The position numbers were made by a program, and so were the translations under genes. The notes under the pieces are model-generated. The model ran no database searches and was not told the DNA's origin. It saw only the letters and a program-made list of their open reading frames with translations. This document shows positions 12,797 through 23,386 of a stretch of 64,000 nucleotides of DNA, one piece after another. The number at the start of each line of letters is the position of its first letter. The first letter of the stretch is position 1. This DNA comes from Corynespora cassiicola. Taxonomy: Eukaryota; Ascomycota; Dothideomycetes; Pleosporales; Corynesporascaceae. The stretch spans positions 3,658,001 to 3,722,000 of the forward strand of contig JAEUWY010000005.1 in assembly GCA_022059125.1 (NCBI GenBank), written 5' to 3'.

Positions 12797-13604
12797 ATGG
12801 CCACATCTTCCACAAACCAACCGCTGGGCCCCCGCTACGGCCTGGGCCGCCCCAACCCTCCCACCACCCAGAACCCCTACGGCACCCCCGCCGCTGGCTT
12901 CACGTCCAACGCAAAAAACCAGCAGCGCCTGGACTCGGAACGGCTCGAGCGGGAGCGCAGGCTGCGCGAGGAACGCGACAAGATGGAGGCAGCAGGCCAG
13001 AACTTGCTGGCCGAACTGAGCGAGGAGCAAAGGGAGGAGATATCCGAGGCCGTGAGTGCCCACCGCCCACCGCCCACCGCCTGCCTACCTGCCTGCATGC
13101 CTGCCTGCGAGCACGAGCTAATGTTTCGGCCCCACCCAGTTCAACCTCTTTGACCTGGACAAGGACTCATTCATCGATTACCACGAACTCAAGGTCGCCA
13201 TGAAGGCCCTCGGCTTCGACCTACCCAAGCAGGAGATCCTGTCCATTCTCCAGACACATGGCGTCACCGCCCAGCCAGCCCACCAACCTGCCGGCAAGGC
13301 TAAGCAGGCTGCCCAGCACGTTTACCAGGCGGCCCCGCGTCTGCTGCTGTCGTTCCAGAGCTTCCAGACCCTCATGGCCCAGCGCATACTGAACCGAGAC
13401 CCCCAGGACGAGATCAACAGGGCATTCGAGCTGTTCGACGAAGGCGCTAAGGGCAAAATCACCCTGCAAGACCTCACCCGCGTCGCCCGTGAGCTGGGCG
13501 AGGGGCTGCAACACGACGAGCTGGTCGCCATGATTGAAGAGTTCGATATGGATGGTGACAACGCGATAAGCAGAGAAGAGTTCATCAACATCTGTCTTGG
13601 CTAG
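12797..13604 (+). CDS. CDC31: Centrin/Cdc31 EF-hand protein
   Basis: Exons 12797-13051 and 13140-13604 (88-nt intron, GTGAGT..CCCAG, phase 0) give 239 residues. A charged, low-complexity N-terminal extension of about 75 residues precedes the EF-hand core. EF1 (DLDKDSFIDYHE) has a good set of calcium ligands. EF2 is degenerate and is interrupted by an Ala/Gln-rich stretch (about residues 110-135). EF3 (DEGAKGKITLQD) is weak. EF4 (DMDGDNAISREE) is canonical. Centrins act at the spindle pole body, in TREX-2 mRNA export at the nuclear pore and in nucleotide excision repair; this is family knowledge. Its divergent neighbour is NUP145, another pore component. The ATG lies in CCCCATGG, and no upstream in-frame alternative is needed. 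Confidence 0.9.
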
Positions 13605-13941
13605 CTGTGTCCTCCTTCGGTTTGTTGCTGCATATTCATGGCTAGTTCGGCGTTCTTTTTTTTGGCGTGCTTGTTTCCATTACCGGGGCACGCCCAAGCT
13701 GCATCCTAGATGTAAGGGGATTTCCCTCTTCTGATCAGAAGATACCAATCATGTCTCTCTCTCTTCCTGCCTGTGTCTCAATATACCACACTCCAGTGAA
13801 AAGCATACGTGCGATTTCAAGTCTTTTGAACTGAGAACTACTATGGACAATTCAGCCATCAGACCGCCTAGGAAAATGAAACAAAAGGAACACTCATTGT
13901 ACAAGATTGCTCGTCCCGCCTCTTGCGCGTGCTATCCGTCC
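13605..13941. terminator. Convergent 3' region CDC31 / nuo-51
   Basis: The 337-bp gap between the stop codons of two convergent genes must hold both 3' untranslated regions and poly(A) sites. It has T-rich and A-rich patches but nothing that looks coding. Confidence 0.45.
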
Positions 13942-15564
13942 TTACTGTCCTGGTGCCACCAACTGGCCCTTCTTGGCGGCATCGTGGGCCCAACCTCCCG
14001 CGAGTGCCTCACCGCCGTTCTTGCTTCCGTAGTCCTTTATCCTCGCCTCCAGCTCGGGCCTGAAATGCCTGATGAGACCCTGCAGCGGCCACGCGAAAGC
14101 CTCGCCGAGAGCACAGATGGTGTGTCCCTCGACCTGCTTGGTCAGCTCCTGGAGCATGTCGATTTCACGCTCTCTGGCCTGGCCCTTGTAGAAGCGGTCC
14201 ATGATTTGGTGCGTCCACTTGGAGCCCTCACGGCAAGGTGTGCACTGGCCACACGATTCGTGGTGGTAGAACTTGGCAAGGCGGGTGATGGCGCGGACAA
14301 CGTCCGTGGACTTGTCCATGACAATGACAGCTGCAGTGCCGAGGCCAGACTGCGAATCCTTGAGGGCGTCAAAGTCCATGAGCTGGTCGTCACAAACGTG
14401 CTTGGGCAGGATGGGCGTGGAAGAACCGCCAGGAATCACAGCCAAGAGGTTGTCCCAACCACCACGGACGCCACCACAGTGCTTGTCGATGAGCTCACGG
14501 AGCGGGATGCTCATTTCCTCCTCGACTGTACAAGGGTTGTTGACATGTCCAGAGATGCAGAACAACTTGGTGCCCTGGTTGCGCTCGCGACCAAAGCCGG
14601 CAAACCAGCTACCTCCGCGTCTGCAGATAGTTGGCGCAACGGCAATGGTCTCGACGTTGGCAACGGTGGAAGGGCAGCCGAAAAGACCGACGGCAGCGGG
14701 GAACGGCGGCTTCAGGCGAGGCTTTCCTGGCTTGCCCTCGAGCGATTCAATGAGGGACGTCTCCTCGCCGCAGACGTAGGCACCCATTCCGCGGTGTACA
14801 TAGACGTCAAAGTCGTAGCCAGAACCGCAGGCATTCTTGCCAATCAGACCTGCTTGGTAGGCCTCCTGGATGGCACGCTGCAGGACGGTAGCCTCGTGGT
14901 AGAATTCTCCTCTGATGTAGATGTAGGCGGCAGTGGCATTCATGGCGCGGCCGGCAACGAGACAGCCCTCGATGAGCTTATGGGGGTCCTTGCGCATGAT
15001 TTCGCGGTCCTTGCAGGTTCCGGGCTCTCCCTCATCAGCGTTGACGACCAGATAGCGGGGCTTGTTGTCCTTGTCCCAATCCTTGAAGTTCATGAAAGAC
15101 TGCGATACTGTTAGTGGCGTTGGACTGCTAATGGTTTGCTGTTTGCACACGCACCCACTTCAGGCCAGAGGGGAAGCCGGCACCGCCTCGGCCTCGCAGA
15201 CCAGAGGCCTTGATCTCGGAGATGATCTGGATGCGGTCAGCCATAATCGCGAGTCGGGTTGATCGTCGTTGCCCACCCATTCGTGCCCCTTGAGGATGAT
15301 TTCCTTCGTCTTGTGCCAGTCTCCATACTTCATGGCGCTCTTCAGGTCGGCACCGTGGTGGCCGTACAGATTCTGGAAGATCCTGTCCTGATCTTTGAGA
15401 CCGCCGTAGATTCTCTTGGGTGCATCCTGTACCGTGGCCAGAGTTCGGCGCTGCGAAGATGTCGAGGGGGCGGTTGAAAGGCGCGAAGCTGCAGAAGCTG
15501 CCGGCAGAGCTCGGTGGGCGGCGGCGCTCAGCGCCTGCGGGGCGGGGGCGTGCCTAGAGAGCAT
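13942..15564 (-). CDS. nuo-51: NADH dehydrogenase (complex I) 51 kDa subunit, FMN/NADH-binding
   Basis: Minus-strand exons 15564-15277, 15226-15155 and 15099-13942 give 505 residues. All three join in phase 0. The second exon is only 24 codons but carries the nucleotide-binding loop [10 protein letters not shown] (about 108-117). The N-terminus ([20 protein letters not shown], Arg/Ala/Ser-rich) is a probable mitochondrial presequence. Later motifs include [28 protein letters not shown] and the 4Fe-4S ligands [12 protein letters not shown] plus HTICALGEA. This is the NDUFV1/NuoF subunit, which oxidises NADH and passes electrons from FMN to the N3 cluster in the matrix arm. Introns of 49 and 55 nt have GTGGGC and GTGCGT donors. 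The gene is complete. Confidence 0.95.
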
Positions 15565-16050
15565 CTTGGGCACAGTATAGGCGGCGTGCTCGCAATTGAT
15601 GCTCGAGGAGCTCGGGGGCGGGGGCTGTCGAAGAGTGTGTGGCGGCGTGAAGTTCACGATGTGCTGCGTTTCGGAAGGCCAAGCGTAGATTAGAAATAGT
15701 CCCGCTTCTGATTGGCCAGTGCTCAGCCATGACCTCAAGACCATCCCTTCGACCTTTAAGACCTCTCTGGCTTGTCGGTCCTCCGTGGCGCACCACCTTT
15801 TTGCCTGTGAGATGGAGATGAGGACATTTGAGAGATTCCTTTACGTCGAATGCAGCCCTCTGGCCGCATAAGTGATGTCACCTGACGTGGTCCGGTGTAA
15901 AGGCATTCACCAACATTGGGTATCAAGTCATGGTTGGCAGCTCGCTTTCACTGCCACCGCCTTGCGCCATGCGTTGCCATGTGTCACCCTTACCCCTCCG
16001 TTTCCTTTCTTCTTTTCCTTTTCGCACATAGACAACATTGATTCTTTGCC
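15565..16050. promoter_or_regulatory. Divergent promoter nuo-51 / 16051 gene with CCAAT (HAP-like) box
   Basis: The 486-bp spacer between divergent starts contains CTGATTGGCCAG at about 15708-15719. On the nuo-51 strand this reads CTGGCCAATCAG, a good match to the extended CCAAT box bound by the HAP/CBC complex, about 145 bp upstream of the nuo-51 ATG. HAP control of respiratory genes is established in fungi; its use here is inferred. Confidence 0.45.
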
Positions 16051-16523
16051 ATGTCTGCTTCATCAAGCGGCGCGCTCCAGATGGTCTCCAACGGCAAACG
16101 ATTCCGGTTGCAATGGCAGGTCGGGGATGGTGATGGCAATCCGAACGCTCGGCTCATCAAATGCTCCAGCAATCTTCTCAAGGGCCATCCGACTTGGAAG
16201 GTATTCCTCGGAGACATTCCTCTTCCCATCATCCGTGGCACTCAACACGAGCCTCCCCATTATGTCTACCTCGACGACCGCCCCCTTTCTGGCCCTTTGA
16301 CTACGATTACCAAGGGAACATCAAGACTGGCAGGAAGAATCGTGGCCGACCCGCATATCTTGTTGCCTCATGCACCGCGTGTGCAAAGGCACCTTTGCGA
16401 GGCAAGGATAAGTGGTACGAGTTCGCCGAAGCTCCCGAAGTAGTCGAGTACAGACCGTTGCGCCTCAAAAGGAAACTCGCATGGAACAAGAGGTTGAGGC
16501 TGAAACCAAAGAACAACCACTGA
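16051..16523 (+). CDS. Small uncharacterised basic protein, frame broken or spliced
   Basis: The first part starts at ATG 16051 (preceded by GCC) and reads about 77 codons, to a region ending PPHYVYLDDRP. The protein-like sequence then continues in a different frame (FWPFDYDYQGNIKTGRKN and onward) to a stop at 16523. The switch falls at a run of five C at 16281-16285; one extra base there would give one continuous ~157-residue protein. An alternative is an 80-nt intron at 16235-16314 with a weak GTGGCA donor and ACCAAG acceptor, which also restores phase. The C-terminal half is strongly basic (RLKRKLAWNKRLRLKPKNNH) with a CTAC pair. I do not recognise the family. Confidence 0.5.
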
Positions 16524-17483
16524 ATCGTAATAAAGCCGATTGCAGCGCCTGTGGTCTCTTGTCACTAATCTTGCTTCTAGAACCCAGTACTATCAGTTGA
16601 ATTGCGCCCGTGTCGTGTTTGGCGAATTAGTGCTGGAGTCTCTATGGCCGGTATAAGGGACCTTTTTTTTCTTTGCCATTTTCCACAGATCTTTGCCTCC
16701 CTTGTCCAATGTGGCTGCCACTACACTCGCCATCCGGGGCAATTCATTTGACATATAGCCTGCTCCTGTGGCACTCTGTTGCCCGCCGGATGTCTTTTGG
16801 GATATACAGACGGGCCCTGACAAGAAGGGCAAAGGTTAAGCGTGCCATCGTAGAAATAAGGCAGTATGCGGCAATCCAATACTGCTACATGGCTTTCCCA
16901 ACTCCAGCGGGCTCACCGGCTCGTCATATAATCACAGCAAGTTAGCTTATGTATACGTCTGAGCGAAAATGACTACAGTGAAAAGCTAGAAAGTAACTGA
17001 TTTCTATATCAGTTCCTATTATCTTGCTTTGAACAACCATGTGCTTGTTGACTACCTAGTATGATACCGTCTAGATCCGGGTTCAGCTTCGGGTCGTCCA
17101 GCAAAAGGATTAGTGAACAGAACATAGAATTCAATGACATTGAACAAGGCCTCAAAGCATATATATGGGTGCTTCTATCGGCAGCATCGCTATTGCGTCT
17201 CTGGACCAAACATTTCGCAAAGAAAACAAAAGTAATAACGGGGAGTTTCAGATAAATTCATCCATACTCGGTGGTATAATGCAGAAAAAACGAAAATGAT
17301 ACAAAAACACCAGCGCGTAGACGGTACAGGTTCCTCAGTGGCTATTACAGATCGTGTTGTTGACCAGAATATACGTTCGGGACATGCAAAGATGGGTCGT
17401 CTAGCCATCTTCGTTCTTTATTCGTAGTTTGGTAGGCGCGGCTCGACTCCCTTGACTCTGCAAAAGGAAGCACTTCGTCATGC
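16524..17483. other. Intergenic, no gene seen
   Basis: About 960 bp lie between the 16051 gene (+) and the convergent 17484 gene (-). The DNA is more AT-rich than the flanking genes and holds only short frames without codon bias or motifs. It must include two 3' untranslated regions. Confidence 0.5.
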
Positions 17484-18760
17484 TCATACGGTCTGACCCC
17501 GTGCTCGTGCATCCCATTGCTCGTCCACCATAGTGTCTTGATATTCATAGATAGGCATCTCATGTGAGTAGTAGTGGTAACTGCTCATCAGTGAGTCGCC
17601 TAATTGGTAGCCTGGCTTACTGAAATAATCCATCATTGTACCCATGAAAAATGGATTTGCGTGTGGAGCTGTGAGTTCCTCAGTAAGGGGTGTCTGGATT
17701 TCTAGAGCGCTCGAACCGTTACTGTAGGGGGGAAAGTTCTGGGTGTCAGTATTGATCCGAAGAGAAGTCGGCGGAGGGGATGCTGGTGGGTCTGTTTGTA
17801 TTGCAGCATCGGCATAGTTTGGTTTCCTCGGTGGCAGTGGTGTGGAATGGCATCCACAAGTACAGTGGGCGGAATCAATCAACCTCGTAGGTGAACTGCT
17901 ACCTGATGCCATCTGGCGACCTTCCAATATCTTGGGGAATGAAATCGAGCTAAATGTCATACTAAGAGGCCTTGAACGTCGTGTCAAGCGGGTGGTCGGC
18001 AAAGGCGATGCACTTGAAGGCTCTCTCCCGAGCATTTCAGCCGCTAAGTCTACAGGCTTTGAATCAAGATCTGACTCGTGTCGGTACATAATAGAGCTTG
18101 TCGTACTTGACGGTCGAGATGAAGGAAGTGAAGGGAGGGTAGTCTCTGATGAGGGTCGAGACAAGGCTGTGCTTGATGGGCGCGATGACGTCTGGGAACT
18201 CGAACCGCTATCAACAATAGGTCTTCCAAAAGGTATGCTCGGTGGTTGCGATGATGACAGAGAGGACGAACGTCGGCCAGTAACAGATGCTTCCATGGGA
18301 GGGGTGGTAGACTTTGCGTTCGGATCTGATAAAGGCCTCCAAAGCGACATTGTTCTTGAGCGCCTTAATACTGATCTATCATCCTCTAGCGCAGCAGGGG
18401 GCGGCTTTTCAGGTTCTTTATTCTCCAGCTTTCCATCTTTATCCGAAGCAAAATACTCGTCGCCGCGTCCAAAAACGACTTGAAGGGTTGGAAAATCGCG
18501 TGTGGATCCGTCGGAGGGGAAAAGCCAATCTTTTAATGGCGGCGGCAGATCAAATCCATCTAGAAATAACATTAGAAATGCAAGATACTTCCGCAAACAA
18601 GCTTACCTTGCCTGTAGTCTCCACCACGAGTCTTCCAGCAGACATAATACCTCTCGAAGGCGCCAAAGGCACACACGACGAGGTCTTCCAAGCTTTCTGG
18701 ATCTTCTGGGTCTTGTGGAATTTGGCCGAGCCGCTCGTATAGGCGAGTAGATGAGTTCAT
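17484..18760 (-). CDS. Uncharacterised fungal protein, Ser/Pro-rich
   Basis: Minus-strand exons 18760-18607 and 18559-17484 (47-nt intron, GTAAGC..CTAG, phase 1) give 409 residues. The N-terminal ~100 residues look folded (LYERLGQIPQDPEDPESLED, then DGFDLPPPLKDWLFPSDG and FPTLQVVFGRGDEYFA). From about residue 110 the chain is Ser/Pro/Thr-rich with many SRPSS-type units and is probably disordered. A tract near residues 285-300 is Cys/His-rich (CTCGCH), and the C-terminus is Tyr-rich (HYYSHEMPIYEYQDT). No signal peptide or membrane segment is seen. The start is the first ATG of the spliced frame; a TTG six bases earlier is not needed. Function unknown. Confidence 0.72.
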
Positions 18761-19797
18761 GGTCAATCACTGGTCAAATTGTTAGGTGATATTGAGCCAA
18801 GTCGCGAGTAACTCACCCAAATATCTAATACGGTTCTGACGGGAAGTGTAATGTTGCGGACATTAACAGGAGAATAACAGGAGAACACTTGTATAAAGCC
18901 AGGAAATATCTTTGAGTACGGTATTCTTGAGAAAAATCAGCTTGCACAAAAAGTAGCAAGAGAGATCCAGCTCCGTGTTCAAAAATGGCGAAAAGTGAGA
19001 GGCTGGTGGAAAGGTCAAGGATTCACAAAGCAACCTGTAAAATCAGCTGCAGACGCATTATAGGATGTTGTTTTTACCTGTCAGGTAGCGTAAGATTGTC
19101 TCCCCTCGAAAAACAGGAAATGATAAGCAAGCGTGGACGCCAGTCAGCCAGGCTCGACGCAATCGACAATTGTAGCAAACAGGCGTTGTCTCTTGGCCGC
19201 GTGAGCAACGTCCACCCCTCTCGACATGATACAGTACTGAAGGTGTTCCAGATTCGTGGAGCGAGTTGAGACTTGTCAGCAGTTGGTGGTTCGAGTTTCA
19301 GCAATTCCGTGACAGATGCTGAAACCAATGGGCCTGTCTGGAGGTGGTTCGATGGAGGTTGTGTTGGAAGCTTGGCCAATGCTTGTTTCTACCCAAACAA
19401 GTAGCACTGTGGGTCTTATTCGCCGCATTATCCTTCCCCTAAACGGCTCCACACGTCATAAATTGAACGTTGAATAACCCATGTACAAATATAAAGACGT
19501 AAAAATGCAAAAGGTACATGAATAGGCTGCGCGTGGCGTTGAACAAATGCATATTTACATTGCTACAGAAGTCTTATATAGGACACAGGTAATGCAATAA
19601 CATCCTGAACATTTATATACTATCGTGGACCAAAGATACACAGCAGTAGATATCGTATAGAATGGAACGATGAGTCCGATTATATCATATTTTGCAACCA
19701 GTTGGAGTGTCTTGCTACCTGCACATTGTCGGTGGTTTATAACCAAACCACAACCAGGAAGATGCGATTGTAGAGTGACAGACGACTAATCCCGCCC
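18761..19797. other. Intergenic, no gene seen
   Basis: About 1 kb between two minus-strand genes: the promoter of the 17484 gene and the 3' flank of the 19798 gene. It is AT-rich toward 19480-19740. Short frames lack any recognisable protein signature. Confidence 0.5.
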
Positions 19798-21921
19798 TTA
19801 TTTGTCTCTATCACCTCGCCTTCCAAAGTCTCTATCTGCTTCCCGAAGCTTCTCGTTTGATGGGCGCGATGAAGCACTCGGCCTTGGAGGCATTCTAGAT
19901 GTGGCTGCTCTCCTAATTGTCGGAGCTTGTACTCCATCATCGCGGAATCCTCTCACTCGCCCTCCAGACCCAGTGGAAGTGCCAGACCTCCTGCCTGTGT
20001 TCACCATCTCATCTATTTCCCTAAACAGGCTTGAATTAGTCCTAGTTCGGGGCAACTCTGGAGACGAGATCGAGTTACTTGAGCCAGAACCGATTCTGTA
20101 CGCCATTCCACGGTTTCTGGTGCCAGTGGTCATGGTAGATGCCATGGATTTGCGCACCGGCGTCGTGTTGGTCCTTGCTAGCGGCTTTGGTGTCGAACGC
20201 GAAGGCTCCCCATTCTGGAAGGGTATCGAGTCCTTTTGTTGCTTTGATGAAAATGGTGGTGGCCTATTATCGGAGGCTCCAGCTGTATTTCTTGTTGGAA
20301 ACCTAGGTATAGTTCCAGTATCGCCAGACCTGGACTGCTCGCGAGCCGCGTTTCTTGCCTTAATGTCAGATGCGATGCCACTTCTCTCCGAATTTGCAGG
20401 ATTCGGGTCTTTTTTGTCCGACGATGTGGGCCGACGCACTGTAAAAGGTGAAGTAAGAGATGGCAGCGATGCGTTTGGCGTCTTGCGTTTTCTCGGGGTT
20501 CGATTCGGAGAAACTTCAACTGAGATCTGCTCCCGAGTTCCAAATGCGTCCTTGGCTTCTGGATCGCCCCCCTCTACTGGTCTGAACGGATATTCGCCGC
20601 TGAAAACGGCCGGATCGGAGGCGGCAAGTGGGGTTTGTGGTTGCCATGAAAGGGTTTCATCCTGTATTGATGGCCCTGAGGCAGTAGCAGATTTGCCTTG
20701 CAAAGATCCAAATGCATTTTCATCATGGCGATTTGAGTACATCCCATGAACATCAGTGCTCATACGCCCGCTCGAGTATTCAGAAGCGCTATCGGTAGTG
20801 CTCGTCGGTCGTGATAAGGTTCTCCCGGCTCTCGGCAGGTTGTCATTGTTTGGTCTTTGACCAAGAGCCAAGGCCTCAAATATCTGAGCCTGAGCTAGCG
20901 CTCGTGTGCCGCTATGTCTGTTGATCTTTGGCGTTGTACGGTTCTCATACGAAGGTGTGCGTTGTGAATCCGGTGGCGAAGGTGAAAATTGCGTCCCCTG
21001 TGGTGGTGTGATCCGTTGAGGAGGGGTAGGTGAGGGACCGGCAGTGTTATTGTAAGCAGGAGGTGGGGTCTCTGGCGGTGGTGCGAATCGTGGCTCGTCT
21101 ACGAATATGGACTTCGGGATTGGAAAAGGTTCATACTTCTGAGGTTGAGAAGGGGCATCCGTGACTCCTGGTGGGTTCAACTGCGGCTCAACTGTGACTG
21201 GCTTGTCTACTGGCGCATCTTCTTTCGCATCAACCTCGCGCTTTGTTGTTTGATCCTGTTGGCGTCCATTTGATTCCTTCTTCCACCTCTTCTCCTTCCT
21301 CGTAAGCTCTATCTCCAGGACTCGTTTTCCGGAATCAACCTTTGTTTTTAGTCCATTGTCATCTACGTCAAAATATACTGCCCAAAGGGTGGGGAATTCT
21401 TCAACCGCACACCAACCTTCCCAGTCATCGAATGTCAGACGTCTATCTTGCCGAGTACAATCAAAAGGCCCAGTCAGGTTGGGTTGAGCATCAAGCCGGA
21501 CACCGTACTTGACTTCATAGGTGTCCTTGTCGACATAGATCCAGTTCATGATCGGAGCCTCGTCGGTAATGGTGGTCACGAGACCCTCATACTTTGAATC
21601 CGGGTAGGGCAGGTAGTAACCGGCGTATGGATGCCCGTAGGGGCTTCCATCACTAGTGCCGGTGTCAATCCAAAGCTGAGAACCAGTTAATTCAATGTCG
21701 ATGCAACAGGTCAAGATGCGTACTTTGCCATTTTTAAGCACAAGAGGGCGGCCATTGATTTCTCGACTTCGCATCGAAGACTTTACGCAGCTTGCAATGA
21801 GATTACACCTTCGAGCTCGGTGCTCCTCCCTCTTCTCCTTCGCTTGGGATTGGCGGATAGCTTCCTGAGTACCAAGCAGGCCGGGGGCAGCAATGACAGC
21901 AATGAGAATGGGAAGCACCAT
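19798..21921 (-). CDS. Conserved-looking fungal protein of unknown function, disordered C-terminus
   Basis: The frame from ATG 21921 to 19798 is open throughout (707 codons), but 21676-21723 looks like a 48-nt intron: GTACGC donor, TTAACTG branch-like site, CTCAG acceptor. Removing it gives exons 21921-21724 and 21675-19798 and 691 residues, with NGK joined to LWIDTGTSDG. The N-terminus begins with a hydrophobic stretch (MVLPILIAVIAAPGLLG) that could be a signal or anchor. A compact domain follows at about 60-200, with GHPYAGYYLPYPDSKYEG, NWIYVDKDTYEVKYG, GPFDCTRQDRRLTFDDWEGW and LWAVYFDVDDNG. The remaining ~480 residues are Pro/Ser/Thr-rich and probably disordered. I recognise the domain style from filamentous fungi but cannot assign a function. 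Confidence 0.85.
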   Translation of the reverse strand: MVLPILIAVIAAPGLLGTQEAIRQSQAKEKREEHRARRCNLIASCVKSSMRSREINGRPLVLKNGKVRILTCCIDIELTGSQLWIDTGTSDGSPYGHPYAGYYLPYPDSKYEGLVTTITDEAPIMNWIYVDKDTYEVKYGVRLDAQPNLTGPFDCTRQDRRLTFDDWEGWCAVEEFPTLWAVYFDVDDNGLKTKVDSGKRVLEIELTRKEKRWKKESNGRQQDQTTKREVDAKEDAPVDKPVTVEPQLNPPGVTDAPSQPQKYEPFPIPKSIFVDEPRFAPPPETPPPAYNNTAGPSPTPPQRITPPQGTQFSPSPPDSQRTPSYENRTTPKINRHSGTRALAQAQIFEALALGQRPNNDNLPRAGRTLSRPTSTTDSASEYSSGRMSTDVHGMYSNRHDENAFGSLQGKSATASGPSIQDETLSWQPQTPLAASDPAVFSGEYPFRPVEGGDPEAKDAFGTREQISVEVSPNRTPRKRKTPNASLPSLTSPFTVRRPTSSDKKDPNPANSERSGIASDIKARNAAREQSRSGDTGTIPRFPTRNTAGASDNRPPPFSSKQQKDSIPFQNGEPSRSTPKPLARTNTTPVRKSMASTMTTGTRNRGMAYRIGSGSSNSISSPELPRTRTNSSLFREIDEMVNTGRRSGTSTGSGGRVRGFRDDGVQAPTIRRAATSRMPPRPSASSRPSNEKLREADRDFGRRGDRDK

Positions 21922-23061
21922 CTTGCAACGAAACGCAAGAGACTGGGTCAGGCAATTGGATAGGTGCGCCTCAAAGGTATCATACCCGGCCCTGTGCAGC
22001 GCAAGGCTGCCTTAGATGGAGGGATTGAGCTTGCAGCACGGAGATATGTTTCTCTCACACAAAGTGCTTGGAATGCTCAAGGCAGCGAAAAGGCGGTAAT
22101 ACGTGCTCCGTGGTGCTACGGCGGGTTAGTGCGAAAATACCAATAGGCTCAGGCGAGTAACCTCGCGGCTGGATCCAGGTGGATTTGGAAGGCTGGACAG
22201 CTAGGTAGGATTCCTGGTTACTTGTGTGCCACTTCTCTCCTTCGCGATACGCGTCTTACGTGCCGATGAGGACTCAAAGGGTGTATTTCATCCCGCGTGG
22301 AGATTCTTCTGCTATGCGTCTTGTCTGGCTAGGCAAGGAGCTATCGCGGGATGAAAATTGAGAATCAGATCATGAAACGGAGCTCCAGAGCGTGCATGTG
22401 GTTAATTGGTATAGCTGGAAGCGAAGTCGTATTTGCATGGCTGCGAGAATACCTGGAGCAGATCACCGATTTGGCCTTCAAGCGGGACGAGCCGGTCAGA
22501 AAGAAAGGGTCTCGCCAGGCAGATGGCCTGATAATCGGACGGTTTCGAAGGAAAGGATCGCTGCCAAAACGCAATATCCATGCTGTGTTGCCCCTAGCGT
22601 GTATCAGCCATGGCATGGCACTCCCCGCAAGTCTGCAACGGTAAGAACGAGCAGCATGAAGACGCGTGGAGAGCACCATCGTGCTTCGCAGCGATCCCTC
22701 ACTTCGATTAATTTTTTGCACGAGTCTCGAACGATTTGACGGCTCGAAACTCGACCTTGCTGCAGGAATAGTTTCGCGGTTTCAGAGCCTGTGGCGCTTT
22801 GTACATTTGGCGAATAGGCCATTCCAAGTGCAGATGGGCCTCTGCTGTAGACGGCCATGGGTGCTTACCGAGCATCGCGTCGACACCTGGAAGCCCGCAA
22901 GTACTTAAGGCAGACAATCTGCATGTCTTAAAAGCCAGACCAGTTGATCTGAATCTCATCCACCACACGAACAACACAAAAATTAGAACGGCCAGGCTGC
23001 CCTACTCCATCGACTTCCTCAAAGATCTAATTCAAGTCTCTTAATCCCACATTAAATCAAG
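21922..23061. promoter_or_regulatory. Divergent promoter region
   Basis: The 1.1-kb spacer separates divergent starts at 21921 (-) and 23062 (+). Several short frames overlap between 22350 and 23040 on both strands, but none shows motifs. The A-rich leader ATTAAATCAAG sits directly before the ATG at 23062. Confidence 0.45.
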
Positions 23062-23386
23062 ATGTCTGCTGTGTAGGTATTATCCTGACTCCAAAATCGA
23101 CATGCGCTCACCTCCGGCCAGTGACTCTACAAGCCGCCCGGCCGGTTACATGTCTGACAGCGACGATGGCCAGGCATCTGGTGGCCGCAAGATCTCTACC
23201 AACGTCGGGCTTCCACCGTCTTCCTCGCACCTCAACCGACCAGCTGGGTCAATCGTGAAGGGACCCGTCGATGAAAATGGCAAGCTCAAGGATGCGGCAC
23301 TTTTGCTAGGCATCAAGTTGGACCTGGAGGCTGAAATTCATTTGACGGCTCGCGTACGTGGTGATATCACCATTGGATTGTACTGA
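23062..23386 (+). CDS. Small fungal protein of unknown function
   Basis: The preferred model has a tiny first exon 23062-23072 (MSAV) and a second exon 23122-23386. The 49-nt intron has donor GTAGGT, branch-like CCTGACTCC and acceptor GGCCAG, and the product is 91 residues. The alternative is an unspliced start at 23102, giving 94 residues that differ only at the N-terminus. The common part is PAGYMSDSDDGQASGG, then LNRPAGSIVKGPVDENGKLK and LLLGIKLDLEAEIHLTARVRGDITIGLY. The C-terminal half looks like a conserved amphipathic segment; the N-terminal half is acidic and Ser-rich. A probable 3' UTR intron starts just after the stop (AAAAAGGTGAGT). Such small proteins occur in other filamentous fungi; I know no function. 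Confidence 0.68.

Noticed and set aside
13843..15114. 423-codon plus-strand frame opposite nuo-51
   Set aside because: It is antisense to three exons of a clear complex I subunit and has no domain; a codon-bias shadow.
19798..21921. Single-exon 707-residue model
   Set aside because: The 48-nt in-frame segment has donor, branch and acceptor signals and interrupts a folded-looking region, so the spliced 691-residue model is preferred.
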